A stretch of DNA of 64,000 bases from Persicaria tinctoria. Its lineage: Eukaryota; Streptophyta; Magnoliopsida; Caryophyllales; Polygonaceae. Every line of letters begins with the position of its first letter. The first letter of the stretch is position 1. The stretch is taken from positions 53,357,098 through 53,421,097 of the forward strand of contig JBANSL010000020.1 in the NCBI GenBank assembly GCA_037127255.1. Direction: 5' to 3'. The notes under the pieces are model-generated. The model did no database searches. It was given only the letters and a program-made list of their open reading frames with translations, and was not told the origin of the DNA. Shown piece after piece: positions 47,858 through 60,600 of the stretch. The translations under genes and the position numbers were made by a program.

Positions 47858-49046
47858 ACAGTTTCTTTTCCAGTGTCCCTTAGCCTTACAGTGGAAACAA
47901 TCATGGTCTGCAACCACCCTTGGCTTCTCACCACCCTTAGGTTTTGCAACTTCCTTGCCCTTCCCTTTGGGTATTGTTCTTGTTCTTGGCTACCTTCTTA
48001 AACCTAGGGCGGTTATTCGAGTCGAACGAGCCGAGTATTACTTGTTCATATTTAGTTCATTTAGAATATGAACGAGCTCGAGCTGAGCCTAAATTTTGAC
48101 TCGAGCTTTAAAATGTGCTCATATTCAGCTCGTTTAGGAAATGAGCGAGCTCGAGCCGAGCTTTTTTCGAGCTTTAGGCAATTCTACTTGCTCATTATAC
48201 AATAACTTTAAGAAAATTTTAGAAATTTCATAAAATTCGAGCTATTCGAGTTTAATTCGAACGAGCCGAGCTTTGGAACGAGCTTAAAAATGTGCTCATA
48301 CTCGGCTTGTTTAGAAAATGAACGAGCTCGAGTCGAGTTTTATACGAGCCGAACCCGAGCCGATCACGAGTAGCTTGTCTCACATAACACCCCTGCTTAA
48401 ACCGCTTCCCTTTATTGACATTAAGAACTTCTTTCTTGTTGTAAGTAGGAGTATTCTGCTCAGCAACTTTGAGCATACCATGAAGTTCGTTCATGTTTTT
48501 CTTAATACCGTGTATATGGTAGTTCATCCTGAATGATGCAAAGCCATCATGTAAGGAGTGCAAGACGATATCTGTGGCCAACTCTTGGTCATATGGGGTG
48601 CCCAGTGTCTCCATACGGCTAAAAAGACCGATCATGTTGAACACATGGGGACCTACTGACTTCCCATTCACAAGCTTGCTATCCAATATAGCCTTGTGAG
48701 TTTCATATCATTCAATCCTTACTTGTGCCTGAAACAACATTTTCAGGTTGGTGATGATAGAGTAGGCATCCTGGTATTCAAACCTCTTTTGAAGGTCAGG
48801 TTCCATGCTTGCTAGCATCAAACAAGTGACATGTAAAGAATCAATCCTTAACTCCATTTCTCTATCTATCTCCTCATCCGATGAGGTATCGGTAATAGTA
48901 GGGATAGGGTTTGTTAGGACGTCCTCACGCCCTTCAGACCTGAGAACAATTCTCAGATTCCTTTCCCAATCAAGAAAGTTCGTTGCATTCAATTTGTTTT
49001 TCTCAACTATTGAGCGCGGGGTGAAATTCAAGTTATCATTAGACAT
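47858..49046 (-). pseudogene. Copia gag, interrupted by a hAT MITE
   Basis: Starts MSNDNLNFTPRSI at 49046, continues through FLDWERNLRIVLRSE, a capsid region, and ends in the zinc knuckle CFHCKAKGHWKRNC (47858-47899). A stop separates 48708 and 48686, and the MITE at 48005-48395 splits the segment ahead of the knuckle. Gag forms the virus-like particle and binds RNA. Confidence 0.8.
48005..48395. mobile_element. hAT MITE (GAGCTCGAG-rich), 391 bp, inside Copia gag
   Basis: Ends TAGGGCGGTTATTCGAG and (complement) CAGGGGTGTTATGTGAG, flanked by a perfect 8-bp duplication CTTAAACC (47997-48004 and 48396-48403). Interior is rich in GAGCTCGAGCCGAGC. Non-coding. It must be younger than the Copia insertion. 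Confidence 0.9.
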
Positions 49047-49079
49047 AATGCCTATATAAAAGGAAATGACATACAAATC

Positions 49080-50863
49080 AGTTTATGTTCGAAATGCAAA
49101 TTACTTAAGATTAAACATCTTTAAAATAAGTAAATGCGCATTTTATTCAAATTGTTATTGTTCCTGGTGAATAAAATGATTCCAAGATCCCATTACACAC
49201 AAGACCTAACGTACTTTTGCACTGCCTTGAGTCTTGTATGCTCAAGATAAGTAACAATTACTAATTATAACTCCTTATAATTCTTGGTTGATGATCCACA
49301 TCCAATTTAAAATCATCCTATGCCTCAAGATCCAAAACTTTGCCTTTTGGTCTCTCGTTGGGTACAACCATATCAAAGCTTATGAACCCCTTGTATAGAT
49401 TCACCCTCATTAGCCCAAGATTATGGAAAGACACCCTCGCTTTTGTGAAGCCCGTCCAACCAAAAATCCAGAACTTAATGGGTTTTGATATGAAAAGACA
49501 TTGCCCCAATTTACCTTAGGAACTTAAGTCTTTTATTTGTCTTTATTTATAAGTGAAAAAATATCATAAATAACAACAACATAAAACTTAAAATAAGGCA
49601 TTCAAAATGCAATGAAATTGTGATCCTAGTATGGCCCCTACGATGCATAAAATAAAGATCTAATCTTCATGGGTCTCCACCCTCACGCCCTTCATGGATC
49701 TCCATCCTTGAACTTCTTATGTTTTCTTGTCTTCTTGTATTAATTACAATATTTTCTAATAATCTAATTACTGAAAATAAATTACAAAAATACATAACGA
49801 TACGAAGATCATGTACAAAAAAATATAACGATACACAGATCGTATTTATGGGCCATACTAGTCACCTTATGTATGCAAGGACTATATCATAATATAAAAC
49901 AAGCATAATAAATCCATGAACATTCTTGATATTTTAATTCAAAAACTAGCAATAATATATATGAAATTAATTTTATGGTAACTATTACCTTGTATAATTG
50001 GATAGAAATTTTTTATTAGGGATAAGACATCTACTATATCTAATTAAGGTAATTTAAGATTTTACACTAAAATCATAAATATCTTCCATAACTCTAATTC
50101 CGCCCCCATCCACTTCCACTCAAATTTTGTAACAATTACAAACTTTGACAATTGTAGGATTAAGATAGTAAGTTTTCATAAAACTTAAACTTTTGACAAA
50201 TTAATATATGAATCAAATTCACATAAAATTTATCAACTTTATGCATCAAAATTATGAAATTCATAATTTCTTAGATTCAAATCAATTTATACTCTTATGA
50301 AATCAAATATTTCATGATTTATATATACAAGAAATCATATCTATTGTATAAACTATACAAATCGATTGATCGAAGGTACGTAATATCATATAAAAAAACT
50401 TTTTTTTTTGAAATCAAAATACAAAGTGAACGTCGTTTCACAATTTTGAAAGGAAAAATTATGATGCATATTCCGTAATCCGAGTGATTAAGTCAAACAT
50501 ATCAAATTTCAATCAACTAATTGATCGTGAGATCAAACCGATCATGATCAACTAATTGTTGAACATGTACGTACATAAGTTGATTCCCAATTGACATTGG
50601 ATTAAATTTTTTATAAGTTCACGTATAAATTAATTCAACTCCAATCATAATCGAACTAACTGATTGCCCAGTAATACAAAGTTTACCGCTTTGCATCGGA
50701 ATTAAATTCCTATCGTGAAATAATTTCATGTATCAAATTTTATATACCCAATCAATCAAAATCTTAATTTTAATTATATAAATTATTCCATATATCAAAT
50801 ATACTGCTAAACGGAATCAAAATTAGCAAGAAAATTAATCGATCACATCAATTTATGCAAGAG
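49080..50863 (-). other. Copia untranslated leader, no ORF
   Basis: About 1.8 kb between PBS and gag with only AT-rich non-coding sequence. This is unusually long for a Copia element and may contain further unresolved insertions. Confidence 0.5.
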
Positions 50864-50875
50864 GCTCTGATGTCA
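50864..50875 (-). other. Copia primer-binding site
   Basis: The minus strand reads TGACATCAGAGC, matching the initiator tRNA-Met PBS TGGTATCAGAGC at 10 of 12 positions, one base from the LTR. Confidence 0.8.
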
Positions 50876-50876
50876 T

Positions 50877-51566
50877 TGTTGATAATTAGATGCGTAGCGT
50901 AAGTTTCAGAAACTATTTTCTATAATCTAATCGCAAGATCTTCATGCATAAAACCGACAGATCAAATCATTGTTCATTGGAGATACCTGTTGATGCGTGA
51001 ACCGGATCTTATTGGATATGAACGGAAAGATGAGAGCCCCACGTGTTGCTCCTCTACTTGGTCCACACGAGCCCGATCTAGATCTCCTTTTCCTTCGACT
51101 GCTAGGACGAAGATCGAAAGGTGAACAATCAAATTGCTCTTGATTGATGATGGTGGAATTCAGCCCTCACAAACCAATTGGTGCGGCCAAAACTCACGTT
51201 CCTCTCTCTAGGATGTGTTAATTAGGTCAAATCCTTATGAGCCCATCTTTATAAGCTCATATTTATACCCTATTTAATTATTTATTTATTTCACAAATAA
51301 ATCTTATCCCATTATTATCAATATATATCTAATATACATTAATAATAAAATCATCTATCTTTTGATCAAGTCCGCCAACTCTAAGTGGGTGACCGCATAG
51401 GATCCGTTTATAATAGTCATGGGTTTAACCCGTTTAAGCTCATTAATCGTAGTTGGCTTCTAGCAAAGCATTACGACTCCTAAAATAATCGGATTGAATA
51501 TCTCTATCAATTGTCCAATTCCATAATTAGTCATTGCACATTAAATTAAAGGACACAATTCCTTCA
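50877..51566 (-). repeat. Copia 5' LTR
   Basis: The 690-bp partner of 43566-44257, adjacent to the PBS, which makes it the 5' LTR of this minus-strand element. Confidence 0.9.
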
Positions 51567-52580
51567 AGAATAATATGCAACTCATCGATCTCCCAAACGG
51601 CTACTTCATGGCCATGTTTGATAACGAACAGGAACTAAGAAGTGTGCTAACTGGGGGCCCGTGGTCTATCTTCGGAAGGTGTCTGATAATGAAGCAATGA
51701 AGTTCGGATTTCTCGACATCCGACCCCATCAACTCAGCACCCATATGGATTCGAATCACGGATGTCCTAATGCTATGGTATGAAGAAACGGTGTTATGGA
51801 AAATGGTTGCGGGAGTGGGAAGGCCTATTATGGTGGATCTGAAAACCCTATTCGTAAATAGGGGGAGTTTCGCCAGAGCTTGCTGGAAATCGACATCAGC
51901 AGGTCGTTGAAGAGAATGGTTATCATTAATGGGAAAAGGTGCCCGATAGAGTACGAAGGTCTTCAGATGGTCTGCTATAGGTGCGGGAGGTATGGACATT
52001 ATGCGTCGCAATTAATGCAGCTTCGTTCAGAAACCAACCGTGGCTCGAGAAGGAGGTGAGGAACTCAATGCGGCCAAAAATGTTATGCACAAGATGGGAG
52101 AGGGGACATCAGCAGGGAAGGACAGAATGGGGTCACATGCAACTTATAGAAATGCTAATGATAAGCAAATTGGGGAGGCGAGATTTGGACCTGATGTGCA
52201 TCCTAGCAGAAGAACAAGTACACTAAGGGGTAAGTTTCAAGGAAAACAACATTCGGATGAGCATCAAAAATGGAAGGTTGTAGGGGCTAACCAAGCTATA
52301 AATAACATCAATAAGGGGAGATATCAGGTGCGGGAAGACCAAGGACATCATGTCCAGAAGAAAAATTATTTCGAAGTGTTAAATGGAAGGGAAGAGACAA
52401 GTGGGACGGAACAGGAAGAGAGACAATATGTGGAACCGGAAGCGAATGTAGAGAAGAGAAATGAAGAGATTGATAGGAAGGGGAAGCAGAGTGGAGCGGT
52501 GAACAAGGGAAATGCTGTCCAAATGGAGGTGGTGACCATTTTCACGAGTGAAGAAGACAACAAAAAAGAGGAGGAGTAGA
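51567..52580 (+). pseudogene. LINE ORF1, DUF4283, CCHC knuckle and polar tail
   Basis: Continues ORF1 after the Copia insert with NMQLIDLPNGYFMAMF and GGPWSIFGRCLIMKQ, then, through two frame changes, VGRPI, CPIEYEGLQMVCYRCGRYGHYA (zinc knuckle, about 51950-52010). A long charged frame (52040-52579) forms the C-terminal tail. Several stops and shifts. Confidence 0.75.
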
Positions 52581-53021
52581 AAGCTTTGAAAAAAAAAGGA
52601 ACAAGCTAAGGAGTCTTGCGAGGAAGAAAGCCCAGAAAGTGATGGCGGGAAGTGAAAAGAAAGCTATCAGCAGCGCCTGCAAGAGAAGACGTCAAGATGA
52701 AGGGGAGAACAGGGAGGCTTTAGATGGGTAGGAGTCAGGAGGCATAATGCTGGGAATGGGCATCACTTGGAATATGTCGGTTACTAAAACAGTTGAAGCT
52801 TCGTATGAGCCTCCTCGCATATGCAACGAGATCAGGGACGTGCTCAAGACCGGGGGATGAACTCACACTCCAAGGATGGGACCGAAACTGCCAACGGATT
52901 GGATAACAATGAAGTGGCAGCCATGGAAGAGGAAAATGCAGCGGGTCACAAGACGCTAGGGAGCAGTGCTCAGGAAGGTGTCGCCTGATGTTGGTAAGGT
53001 TTATTCATCTTTTTATGGTTA

Positions 53022-53672
53022 TTATGAATATATTACTATGGAATTGCTTCGGAGCCGGTAAAGATGGGTTCCGGAGGGCGATGAGGTACATGTGCAAGAT
53101 ACATAAAATTGAGATGGATGTTATCTTCGAAACTAAAGTCTAGGGAGACAAAGCGGACAAGGTATGTGCTAGATTAGACTTTAATAAATGCATTCGGGTT
53201 GAGGCGATTGGCAGGGCTGGTGGCATCCGACTCCTTTGGAAAGATGAAAGTGTGAAGATTGTGGAAATCAACTCGCACAAAAACTTCATTCATGCTAGAC
53301 TCATTTTCAAGGGCGCTAAGGTGGAGCTCATTGTGGTGTACGCCCCAACTACCAGGGAGGAGAGGAGGGACTTTTGGCAGGTGTTTGAAGGACAATTGAA
53401 CGGAACTAAAGGCCCATTTCTCATGGGTGGGGATTTCAACTGTATCCTTGCCCAACATGAGAGGGAGGGTGGTTCCGGGGGATTTCTTAAAGACTCGGAG
53501 ACTTTCAGACACTTAGTTGACAGGGGAGGCCTTATCGACATGGGATTCTCTGGCTCGAGCTTTACTTGGTGCAGGGGGAAGGACTCCAGAACGCGTGTCT
53601 CCAAGAGGCTCGACAGGATTTTTATGAATGAAGATGCTAGAGTGTTGGCCTATTACGAAAGCTCAATTACAG
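53022..53672 (+). pseudogene. LINE ORF2 endonuclease, N-terminal part
   Basis: Starts NILLWNCFGAGKDGF and continues with EMDVIFETKV (E of the active site, then a stop), AGGIRLLWK, VVYAPTTREERRDFW, LMGGDFNCIL, GFSGSSFTWCRG and RVSKRLDRIF. This is the APE-type endonuclease fold. The RTE fragment begins just before the expected SDH motif. Confidence 0.8.
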
Positions 53673-54291
53673 AAGTTGTCAGTGGCTGAGATAAGAATGT
53701 TGCGATGGAGGAGTGGGTACACGAGATTTGACAGAATCAGAAATGAAGACATGCACTAGGAGCAAGTTTGGAGTTGCGAGTATTGTTGACAAACTGCGGG
53801 AGTCCAGATTACGGTGGTTTGGGCATGTTCGTAGGAGACCTATTTCAGCCCCTATGTGTAGGTGCGAGAGCTTGGAGCTTAGAGCTTGGTGCTATTTGTA
53901 GAGAGAGAGGTAGACCAAATAAGAGTTGGATGGAGGTTATCCGTCAACACCTCAATTTGCTTAACCTTTCAGAAGATATGACATTGGATAGAGACCACTG
54001 GAAGAGGCGCATTCGGGTTCCTGATGTTTAGTAGTTCGAGTCTGGGCGTTGGGTCATGTTGTTTCTGCTTCTTTTCTTCCTTCCTGCCTGCCTCCTAGTG
54101 CCTTCATATTGTTTCTGCCTCCTATTGCCTTCTTTTATATTGTTTTCCTTGTTTGCATGCGCTTTAAGTGGCTTATTGTTGTGGGTCTTCCGGAAACACT
54201 CTCTCGACTCGTTCGGGGAAAGAGTGCGTACATCCTGACCCCCCAGACCCTGCGTTTTCGCAGGATATACTGGGTTGTTGTTGTTGTTGTT
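53673..54291 (+). mobile_element. 5'-truncated RTE-type LINE with (TTG)n tail
   Basis: Encodes only the C-terminal end of an RTE reverse transcriptase in mixed frames: LSVAEIRMLRW, GVASIVDKLRESRLRWFGHV, then GRPNKSWMEVIRQHLNLLNL and WKRRIRVPDV. The 3' end has the RTE signature GTGCGTACATCCTGACCCCC, GGATATACTGGG and a TTG repeat at 54274-54291. The target duplication could not be determined. Confidence 0.85.
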
Positions 54292-55863
54292 AGATGCCAG
54301 AATCAAGTAGCCGAACGCTAGAGTGCAACACTTGGCGAGGTATTCTTCGAACCACATTCCGCTCCTTGTTTCTTTGGCACCTAAAGTTACATACAAAGAA
54401 TGAAGAAGGCCTTTTCGGTGTGAGGCAGCTTGATTTACTCATCCGAAGTTCATGCCGATTGTGAAGAATTGTTGGGGCGAGAACAAAAAGGTATGCGCTG
54501 CTATCCCTATCCTTAAAAATACATTACTTACTTGGAATCACAGGGTGTTCGGTAATATTCACAGCAGGAAAAGAGATTTGGTCAAGGAGATTGAAAACAT
54601 CTAATCCAACAAATAGCTGAACAAGTCGGATTCTCTGATTGAGCGTGAGAGTAGACTCTTGGCCGACTTGAAGAGGGTGTTGGAGCAAGAGGAAATCCTT
54701 TCGTTCCAGAAATCCCGTGAGAATTGGTTATGTTATGGAGATCAAAACACTTTCTTCTTCCCCCTCTCTACCATCATCAAGAGAAAGAAGAACAGAATCG
54801 AGGGCATCTATGATGATATGAACAGATGGACGGAAGACAATGAGAAGATGGAACAAGTGGCTCTGAAATTCTTTAAAAAGCTTTATAGCCTAGAAGATAT
54901 CACGCATGTTCCTAGTTGCGAGATTAATGTTAATGGTTTCCCCGTGCTGAGTTTGGAAAGCTAGGAGGAACGTACCGCCCCGTTCACTAAGGAGGAAATT
55001 TGGAGGGTGACTAAGGAGATGGGACCTTTCAAGTCGTCGGGTTTAGATGGGTTGCAGCCGGTGTTCTACCAAAGGTGTGATTGGGTATAGTGGGTCAATT
55101 TGTGATCGAAGAAGTGCTTATGTTCTTTTGCGAAAGAACCATGGTGTCTGGGCTCAACGATACTCTCATTGTGCTTTTAGCAAAAGTTGGTAAACCAGAG
55201 TACATAAAGCAATTCCGCCCAATTGCGCTTTGCAATGTGCTTAATTTACAAAAGTATAACCAAGGCTCTTGTGATGAGAATGCAACGGGTGATTGGTGAT
55301 TTGGATCGACTGGATTTGTGAATGCATTAGGACTACAACCATGCAGATTCTTTGGAATGGGGAGGTTTCGGCCAGATTTCAACCAGAGAGAGGAATTAGG
55401 CAAGGATATCCGCTCTCCCCGTATCTATCTGTTCTTTGCGTGGAAAGACATCACCATATCATTAATCACATGGTTGAGAATGGAGAATGGAAGTCGATTC
55501 ACATATCTAGGGGAGGGCCTCCAATCTCGCACATGTTCTTCGCTGATGACATAATCTTATGTGTTGAGGCTTCGGTTAAGCAGATGAAGGTTATTATGAG
55601 TGCTCTCCATCTGTTTTGTGAGGTGTCGGGCCAGAGAATAAGCAAGGATAAATCCAAAATATTTGTCTCGGCTAATGTTTCAATGGAGCTTAAAGTCGAC
55701 ATCAATCGAAGTAGTGGGATCAAAGTGACGTTGAACTTGGGTAATTACTTGGGTATGCCCATCCTTTTGAGAAGATCAAAAGCAGACTAACAGGTTGGAA
55801 GAGTAAGACTCTTAGTTTTGTCAATAGAGTTACCCTGACTAGATCTGTGCTCAACGCCATACC
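54292..55863 (+). pseudogene. LINE ORF2, endonuclease end and reverse transcriptase
   Basis: Resumes with RGILRTTFRSL / LVSLAPKVTYKE, FMPIVKNCWGENK, NWLCYGDQNTFFFPLS, then RT motifs MGPFKSSGLDGLQPVFY, LIVLLAKVGKPEYIKQFRPIALCN, ERGIRQGYPLSPYLSV and the catalytic HMFFADDIIL (about 55540). The segment between RPIALCN and MQILWNGE is shortened by roughly 80 codons (the FIPGR and AYD..DW region), so the RT could not function even without its stops. Confidence 0.85.
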
Positions 55864-56484
55864 TGATAGAGTCTATTTTAGTCTTGTTTTAAGTATAGAT
55901 TTGCATATTAATTTAGAGCATTTTTACATATTATATAGCTTAATTTGTATTATTTGATTTTCGGAGTCTACACTAGTGTTTTTATATATTTCAGGTATTT
56001 CTAAGCTCAATCGTATAAATTTGAAAGATTGCTCGGATTATTATACAAATTGGAAGCGAGATGGCCGGCTGCATATTGGGCTGATGAAGTACCGACATAC
56101 CATCCAATGGAGGAGATGCGGCTTCGGTGTTGGGCTCACAAGTCACAAGTGTCGCAGTACCTTATATTATATTAGATATAAATTAGATATATTTACATTA
56201 TTATATATTCATATTAGGATAGATAGATTAGGTTTTAATTAGCATAGTACACTATATATATACATTCATAGGGGGAGGCCGAACGTGACTTACCGTAGCC
56301 GTCTTAGAGACCGACAATTCTAACCCTAAACCCTTACTATGTTTTGTCTTAATTGGTAAATAAACTTAACTTAGAAATAACTTGATTCTCTGTGGGATCA
56401 ACTCGTGCTTACCACACTACATTAATTAGTTAGTAAGTTCGAATTTATTTTGATACGGTTTACGCGACTAAAAACCGTCCATCA
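55864..56484 (+). repeat. 5' LTR, 621 bp
   Basis: Starts TGATAGAGTCTATTTTAG and ends AAAAACCGTCCATCA. It contains about 98 bp (near 56228-56326) that are missing from the 3' LTR. Confidence 0.9.
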
Positions 56485-56487
56485 AAT

Positions 56488-56505
56488 TGGCGTCGTTGCC
56501 GGGGA
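56488..56505 (+). other. primer-binding site, tRNA-Asp
   Basis: TGGCGTCGTTGCCGGGGA, three bases after the LTR, complements the 3' end of plant tRNA-Asp (TGGCGCCGTTGCCGGGG) with one mismatch. tRNA-Asp priming is typical of Athila and Tat/Ogre lineages. Confidence 0.85.
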
Positions 56506-56614
56506 ATCAAAGTTTATTTCTTTATTTTGTGTGTTTGCCAATTATTGTATATAACTAACTTTGTTGTGAACCTATCTTACGGTTCATAACACATTTGCTA
56601 CTAATTTTTTTGAG

Positions 56615-57055
56615 ATGTTGAGGTTATTGCAGTTTCAAGGTGAGAACTTTCACCAATATCTTACCATATTGCAGAGATATGTTGACATTCGTAATTCACG
56701 GGGTTATCAAGAGAACATTCGAGATATGATTCTTTGCATAATTGACGGGATGACTACTAAGACACAAGCGCTTGCTGAGTACATGAGTAACGGAGGCCTA
56801 TCACGGTTAGGTTTGTCGAGGTTGTGGGATTTTTTCTGTTATATGGATTACCATATTGCACAGGAAGAATCCTTCACTTCGGTATCGCCACCAATGGGGG
56901 ACTCTGTCACACACTTGGATGGTGCAATCCAACCCCTTACTCAAGCGATACAGGAGAATGGTGAGAAGATAAAAAAACTTGGGGGAACAATTGAGCCAAC
57001 TTATTCAAACATTGAGGAAGATAATAGCAGATCAGATGGATGCCCCTCGGGTTGA
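56615..57055 (+). CDS. gag-like ORF of the Athila/Tat-like element
   Basis: 146 codons. The segment FQGENFHQYLTILQRYVDI through IIDGMTTKTQALAEYMSNGG parallels the retrotransposon gag pattern in Athila/Tat (a Trp/Tyr-rich helix, then a loop ending in A-GG). No zinc knuckle. It may be an amino-terminal gag remnant used for packaging, or simply a decayed frame. An overlapping frame (56979-57626) continues downstream in another phase. Confidence 0.5.
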   Translation: MLRLLQFQGENFHQYLTILQRYVDIRNSRGYQENIRDMILCIIDGMTTKTQALAEYMSNGGLSRLGLSRLWDFFCYMDYHIAQEESFTSVSPPMGDSVTHLDGAIQPLTQAIQENGEKIKKLGGTIEPTYSNIEEDNSRSDGCPSG

Positions 57056-57626
57056 TAAAGAAATTCAACCCATTCCGCCATCCCTTGAGACATTGAAAGA
57101 TGCAAGAATGGAAGATCTTGTCGAAGTCATTGTTCTTAATTCATTCCCTCCTAGTTTGTTTCATAACGAGGAGGAATTGTTCACAGATGATGACAGTTTC
57201 TTTGACGATGGAGAAGAGGATCTGGTGCTTCCTGACATGGAATCTCATGAGTCGACGCATGAGGTTTCATGTGTTGTGTCTCCTGCTCCATCTGATGCAT
57301 TCATTCTCAGCTTGCCCGTTGATGAACCATGTCTAGAGCCACCTGCTGAGGCTCGAGAGGTAATAAAGGTAAAATTTTGCAATTTGGAAGGTAATGGTGA
57401 TTATTTTGATCCTTTTAATTGTTATTTTGAAAAGCCACCAGTGGAACTGAACTGGTGGTTTCATATTCCCTTAGTAGGGAGTCATAACTTTGATAAATTG
57501 AAAGAGTTTTTAACTTATATAATGTTATACAATTTCAATTTACTAGTGTGTTATGACGTCTTGGGTAAGATGTGTGCACAGGAATATGGCATACTGCTGA
57601 GGGCTTTGACAATTTCCGATAGGTAA
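56979..57626 (+). CDS. acidic ORF, unknown function
   Basis: 215 codons, overlapping the gag-like ORF by 77 bp in a different phase, so a one-base shift may have split an original single protein. The centre is strongly acidic (EEELFTDDDSFFDDGEEDL); the end is hydrophobic with WWFHIPLVGSHNF. Similar acidic spacer sequences follow gag in Tat/Athila relatives, but I cannot name a domain. Confidence 0.45.
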   Translation: MGEQLSQLIQTLRKIIADQMDAPRVDKEIQPIPPSLETLKDARMEDLVEVIVLNSFPPSLFHNEEELFTDDDSFFDDGEEDLVLPDMESHESTHEVSCVVSPAPSDAFILSLPVDEPCLEPPAEAREVIKVKFCNLEGNGDYFDPFNCYFEKPPVELNWWFHIPLVGSHNFDKLKEFLTYIMLYNFNLLVCYDVLGKMCAQEYGILLRALTISDR

Positions 57627-60600
57627 GGATTCAAAGGCAACCCAAGGTATGAGTTTTTTTTATATTTCCGTTTTATTTTTAGTTAATTTTATTATTATTA
57701 TTTCTTTTTTATCGTTAGTTAGGATTATTTATATTTTTCTTAATTTCCGGAAGAAAACAAAGAAAAAAAAAGGTCGAGTCCTTCCTCTTTCCCAGGCCGA
57801 CTTCTTTCTCATCCCGCTGGGCGCTGGCCTTCTTTCTCTCACCACTCCACCGTCCTTCAGTCCTCCTCACTGGGATCTTCCCTCTAGCCATCATCTCCGA
57901 CTTTGTGCAATCGAGCCATTCCGTCCATCAATCGAGCAATTCCGTTCATCTGAGACCGCCGGCGCAACACCCTCCACCAGATCTCCCATTCCTTCGGCCT
58001 TCGCTGCTGTTCACCAGAGTTTCAGACCGCCGCCTCTTTCTTCCGCCTGGCCGACCACCCCTCCGGCGTCTGTTCCCCGCTCCGGCAAAGGTCGACCTTT
58101 ACCTCCACCAGACTATCTCCCATTCAATCTCCATATCTCCGCCCCGCCCTCATCTCACCATTGTCGTCATCGCACGTACCTTCCCATCTCAACCCCCTTG
58201 AGCGCCGCCTCTTTCTTCCTCCTGACCGACCACCTTTCCGGCCATCTGCATCCGTCGGCGCCGTCTTTCTCGAACAATGAAGAGCGTACATCGCCTCCCG
58301 CTCTCTCCCCTACTGCCTCCCACCACTCCACCAGCACAACACCACCATTCCCCACCACCGCTAGCCACCCCTGGACCACCGGCGATTTCCCATAACCGCT
58401 AATATTTCTCGCCCCCGCCAGCATCGCCCCAACACCAGTCCCTCTCCGAATTTCTACTACTAGTCGTTACTGCTGCCTCAAATTTCCTTTGTTTCACCTT
58501 CATCTAGGCGACTCCGAATTTTCCAAACCGTGATTTCACTTGGGTAAGTGCAGGTATGTCATCCTTTTCACCCTTTCATGGATTCGCTGATTCTCTTGAT
58601 TTATCGAAGAGGATGATGAATTGATTTTGTTGAAATTGCTCATATCTTATTTTTTATTGTCGTTACCTACATATTCACTGAGCTAGTTGTTGCTGAATTT
58701 GATTTTGGGCTTTTCGGACTGATTTTGTGCTTAATTGATGTTGAACTGATTGAGTGGTCGATTGTTCTGCTCGAGTTCGATTGTTGTGGTTTGGGTGAAT
58801 TCCTGTTTGGATGTAATTAGAAGTGGAACTTGACTCAATTTTCATGCTAAACTTGATCACTTTAGCTCCTGATTTTGGTCTATGAAAGTTTTCACTTATG
58901 CGAAATGGTGGCTGCTGAATTATTTGATGCTCTCTGCTTGACCCAGAAATTTTGATTTTAGTTATCACTTGTGATCTTTTTCCTATAAATTGCTCCCTAG
59001 AATCACTTGGATATCATATCTTTTATTTGAAATTGTGAGTGAGCATGAGTTGCATGGCAATGATAACTGTTGGGGAGGGTGTTGCTTAGGGTTGATAATC
59101 TGAGTTGTTGTAATAGAATGGCCAGTAATTGAAATTTTCAGGTCATATGCTTTCCATTAAGTTATTCCTAAATGACACTTGTTTGAAGTTTACTAGCTTG
59201 TCTCATGCTCCCTGTGTCCATATCCAATTTTCATGAACTTAATTGCAAAATATGGATGAGCATGATCTATAGGGCTGATTTTTATTTAATTGCTTAGTTG
59301 TTGCTTGAATTGGCAGTTGACTTACTTGATTTGAAAGAATTCTTGTTGAATATGGCCTCTTGCTCTGATTTCTGATTGCTTTTATTTAGACATGCCTAGT
59401 TGCTATGAGATGGTGTTTATTCTTCAATTTTAGTTTGCTAGTTTCTACTCTTCCGAAGTCACTCGAATTCATTGATTTTTCACTTTAAATGTGACTTGAG
59501 TATGAACTACGGCTTTTCTCAGTATCCTGTTTGATCCAATCTCGTGTTCTTTTCTTGTTATATGCTCCCTGAAATCACTTGAATTCCATGTTTTGAATTT
59601 GACATAAGTGATTGGGCATAAACTATCGGGGTTGATTATTGCTTGACTAGTCTTGGTACTTTTACTCTTGGATGTCAATATTATGCTTGGACAGTTGCAC
59701 TGCTTTTCCTTGTGTGTTTTCGTTGCTTTTTGTCTTGGCAGGGCGTTATTGCAAAGAGGATAGGCCCATGTTTTTCCAAATCCAAGACGGTTCAGAAGTG
59801 CAAAATACATCCATGAGTTGTTTGCTGAATTTTTATTTCCTTGTTTAGTGTGAGCTGTATGTTCTGCCGAGGACAATCTGTTGCAACTCTTGTGCTGAAT
59901 GGACATGGGTTGACTCAAATTTCTTGAATTGCCTAGAATGCCTGATTTCATTGTGAGTTTCCTCTACCTCTTTCCTTCTTTTTCTTTACTTTGAGGACAA
60001 AGTAAAATTTTAAGCATGAGGTGGGCCGGTGGGGAATTCAAGGGTAGCTCCGTATTTATATATGCTAGTTTTTTGTTTTCTTTTCCAAATTTTGTTATGC
60101 ATTGCATTATAGGTTGCATTGTAGGTATTTGATAGTATCTCATGGTCTCATATAAGTTATATTGAGTCTTAGTTTTTTTTTTATTTGTTAGTTTTTCTCT
60201 GAGTTGTGTTAAAGAGTTGTTTCTATGATTGGTATGATCTCGATGATGATATATGGTTTTTCATGGCGTAAGAGTTAATAAATTTGAATTTTAATTGAAT
60301 AAAGACACTTGTGGGATTCACATAGATGATCTGGATTATGAGCTTTAGTTATAACTTGATTATTGGTTGGATGTTCAGTTTGGAGTAATCTTTATAAAAA
60401 AAATTATACGATTTCAATTGTATATGTCTAAACCCCTGATGAAAAGCACTAGTAAATTCGGTTATCTATTTGATGTGATTTTTGATGTGCGTTGATATAT
60501 GTTGGGTTGATGAGTGTAAGGAGAATAAAATTCACTTGCACCACTCGAGGAGGATAAATTCACTCGAGTGAAAAGAATCATCAATAAACCAATATTCGAG

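Larger units (their letters stand above)
43566..51566 (-). mobile_element. Copia LTR retrotransposon, degenerate
   Basis: LTRs of 692 and 690 bp in direct orientation flank gag, protease, integrase and RT in Copia order on the minus strand. Flanking GGAAT (43561-43565) and AGAAT (51567-51571) form a 5-bp duplication with one mismatch. By hand alignment the LTRs differ at roughly 30 positions (4-5 percent). The coding region is cut by stops and frameshifts, and the RNase H end is poorly preserved, so it is dead. A hAT MITE sits in its gag. Confidence 0.9.

Noticed and set aside
57649..58395. 248-codon Pro/Ser-rich ORF as a protein
   Set aside because: The frame stays open because the DNA is C/T-rich; alternative frames there are open too. 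No domain or splice signal supports it.
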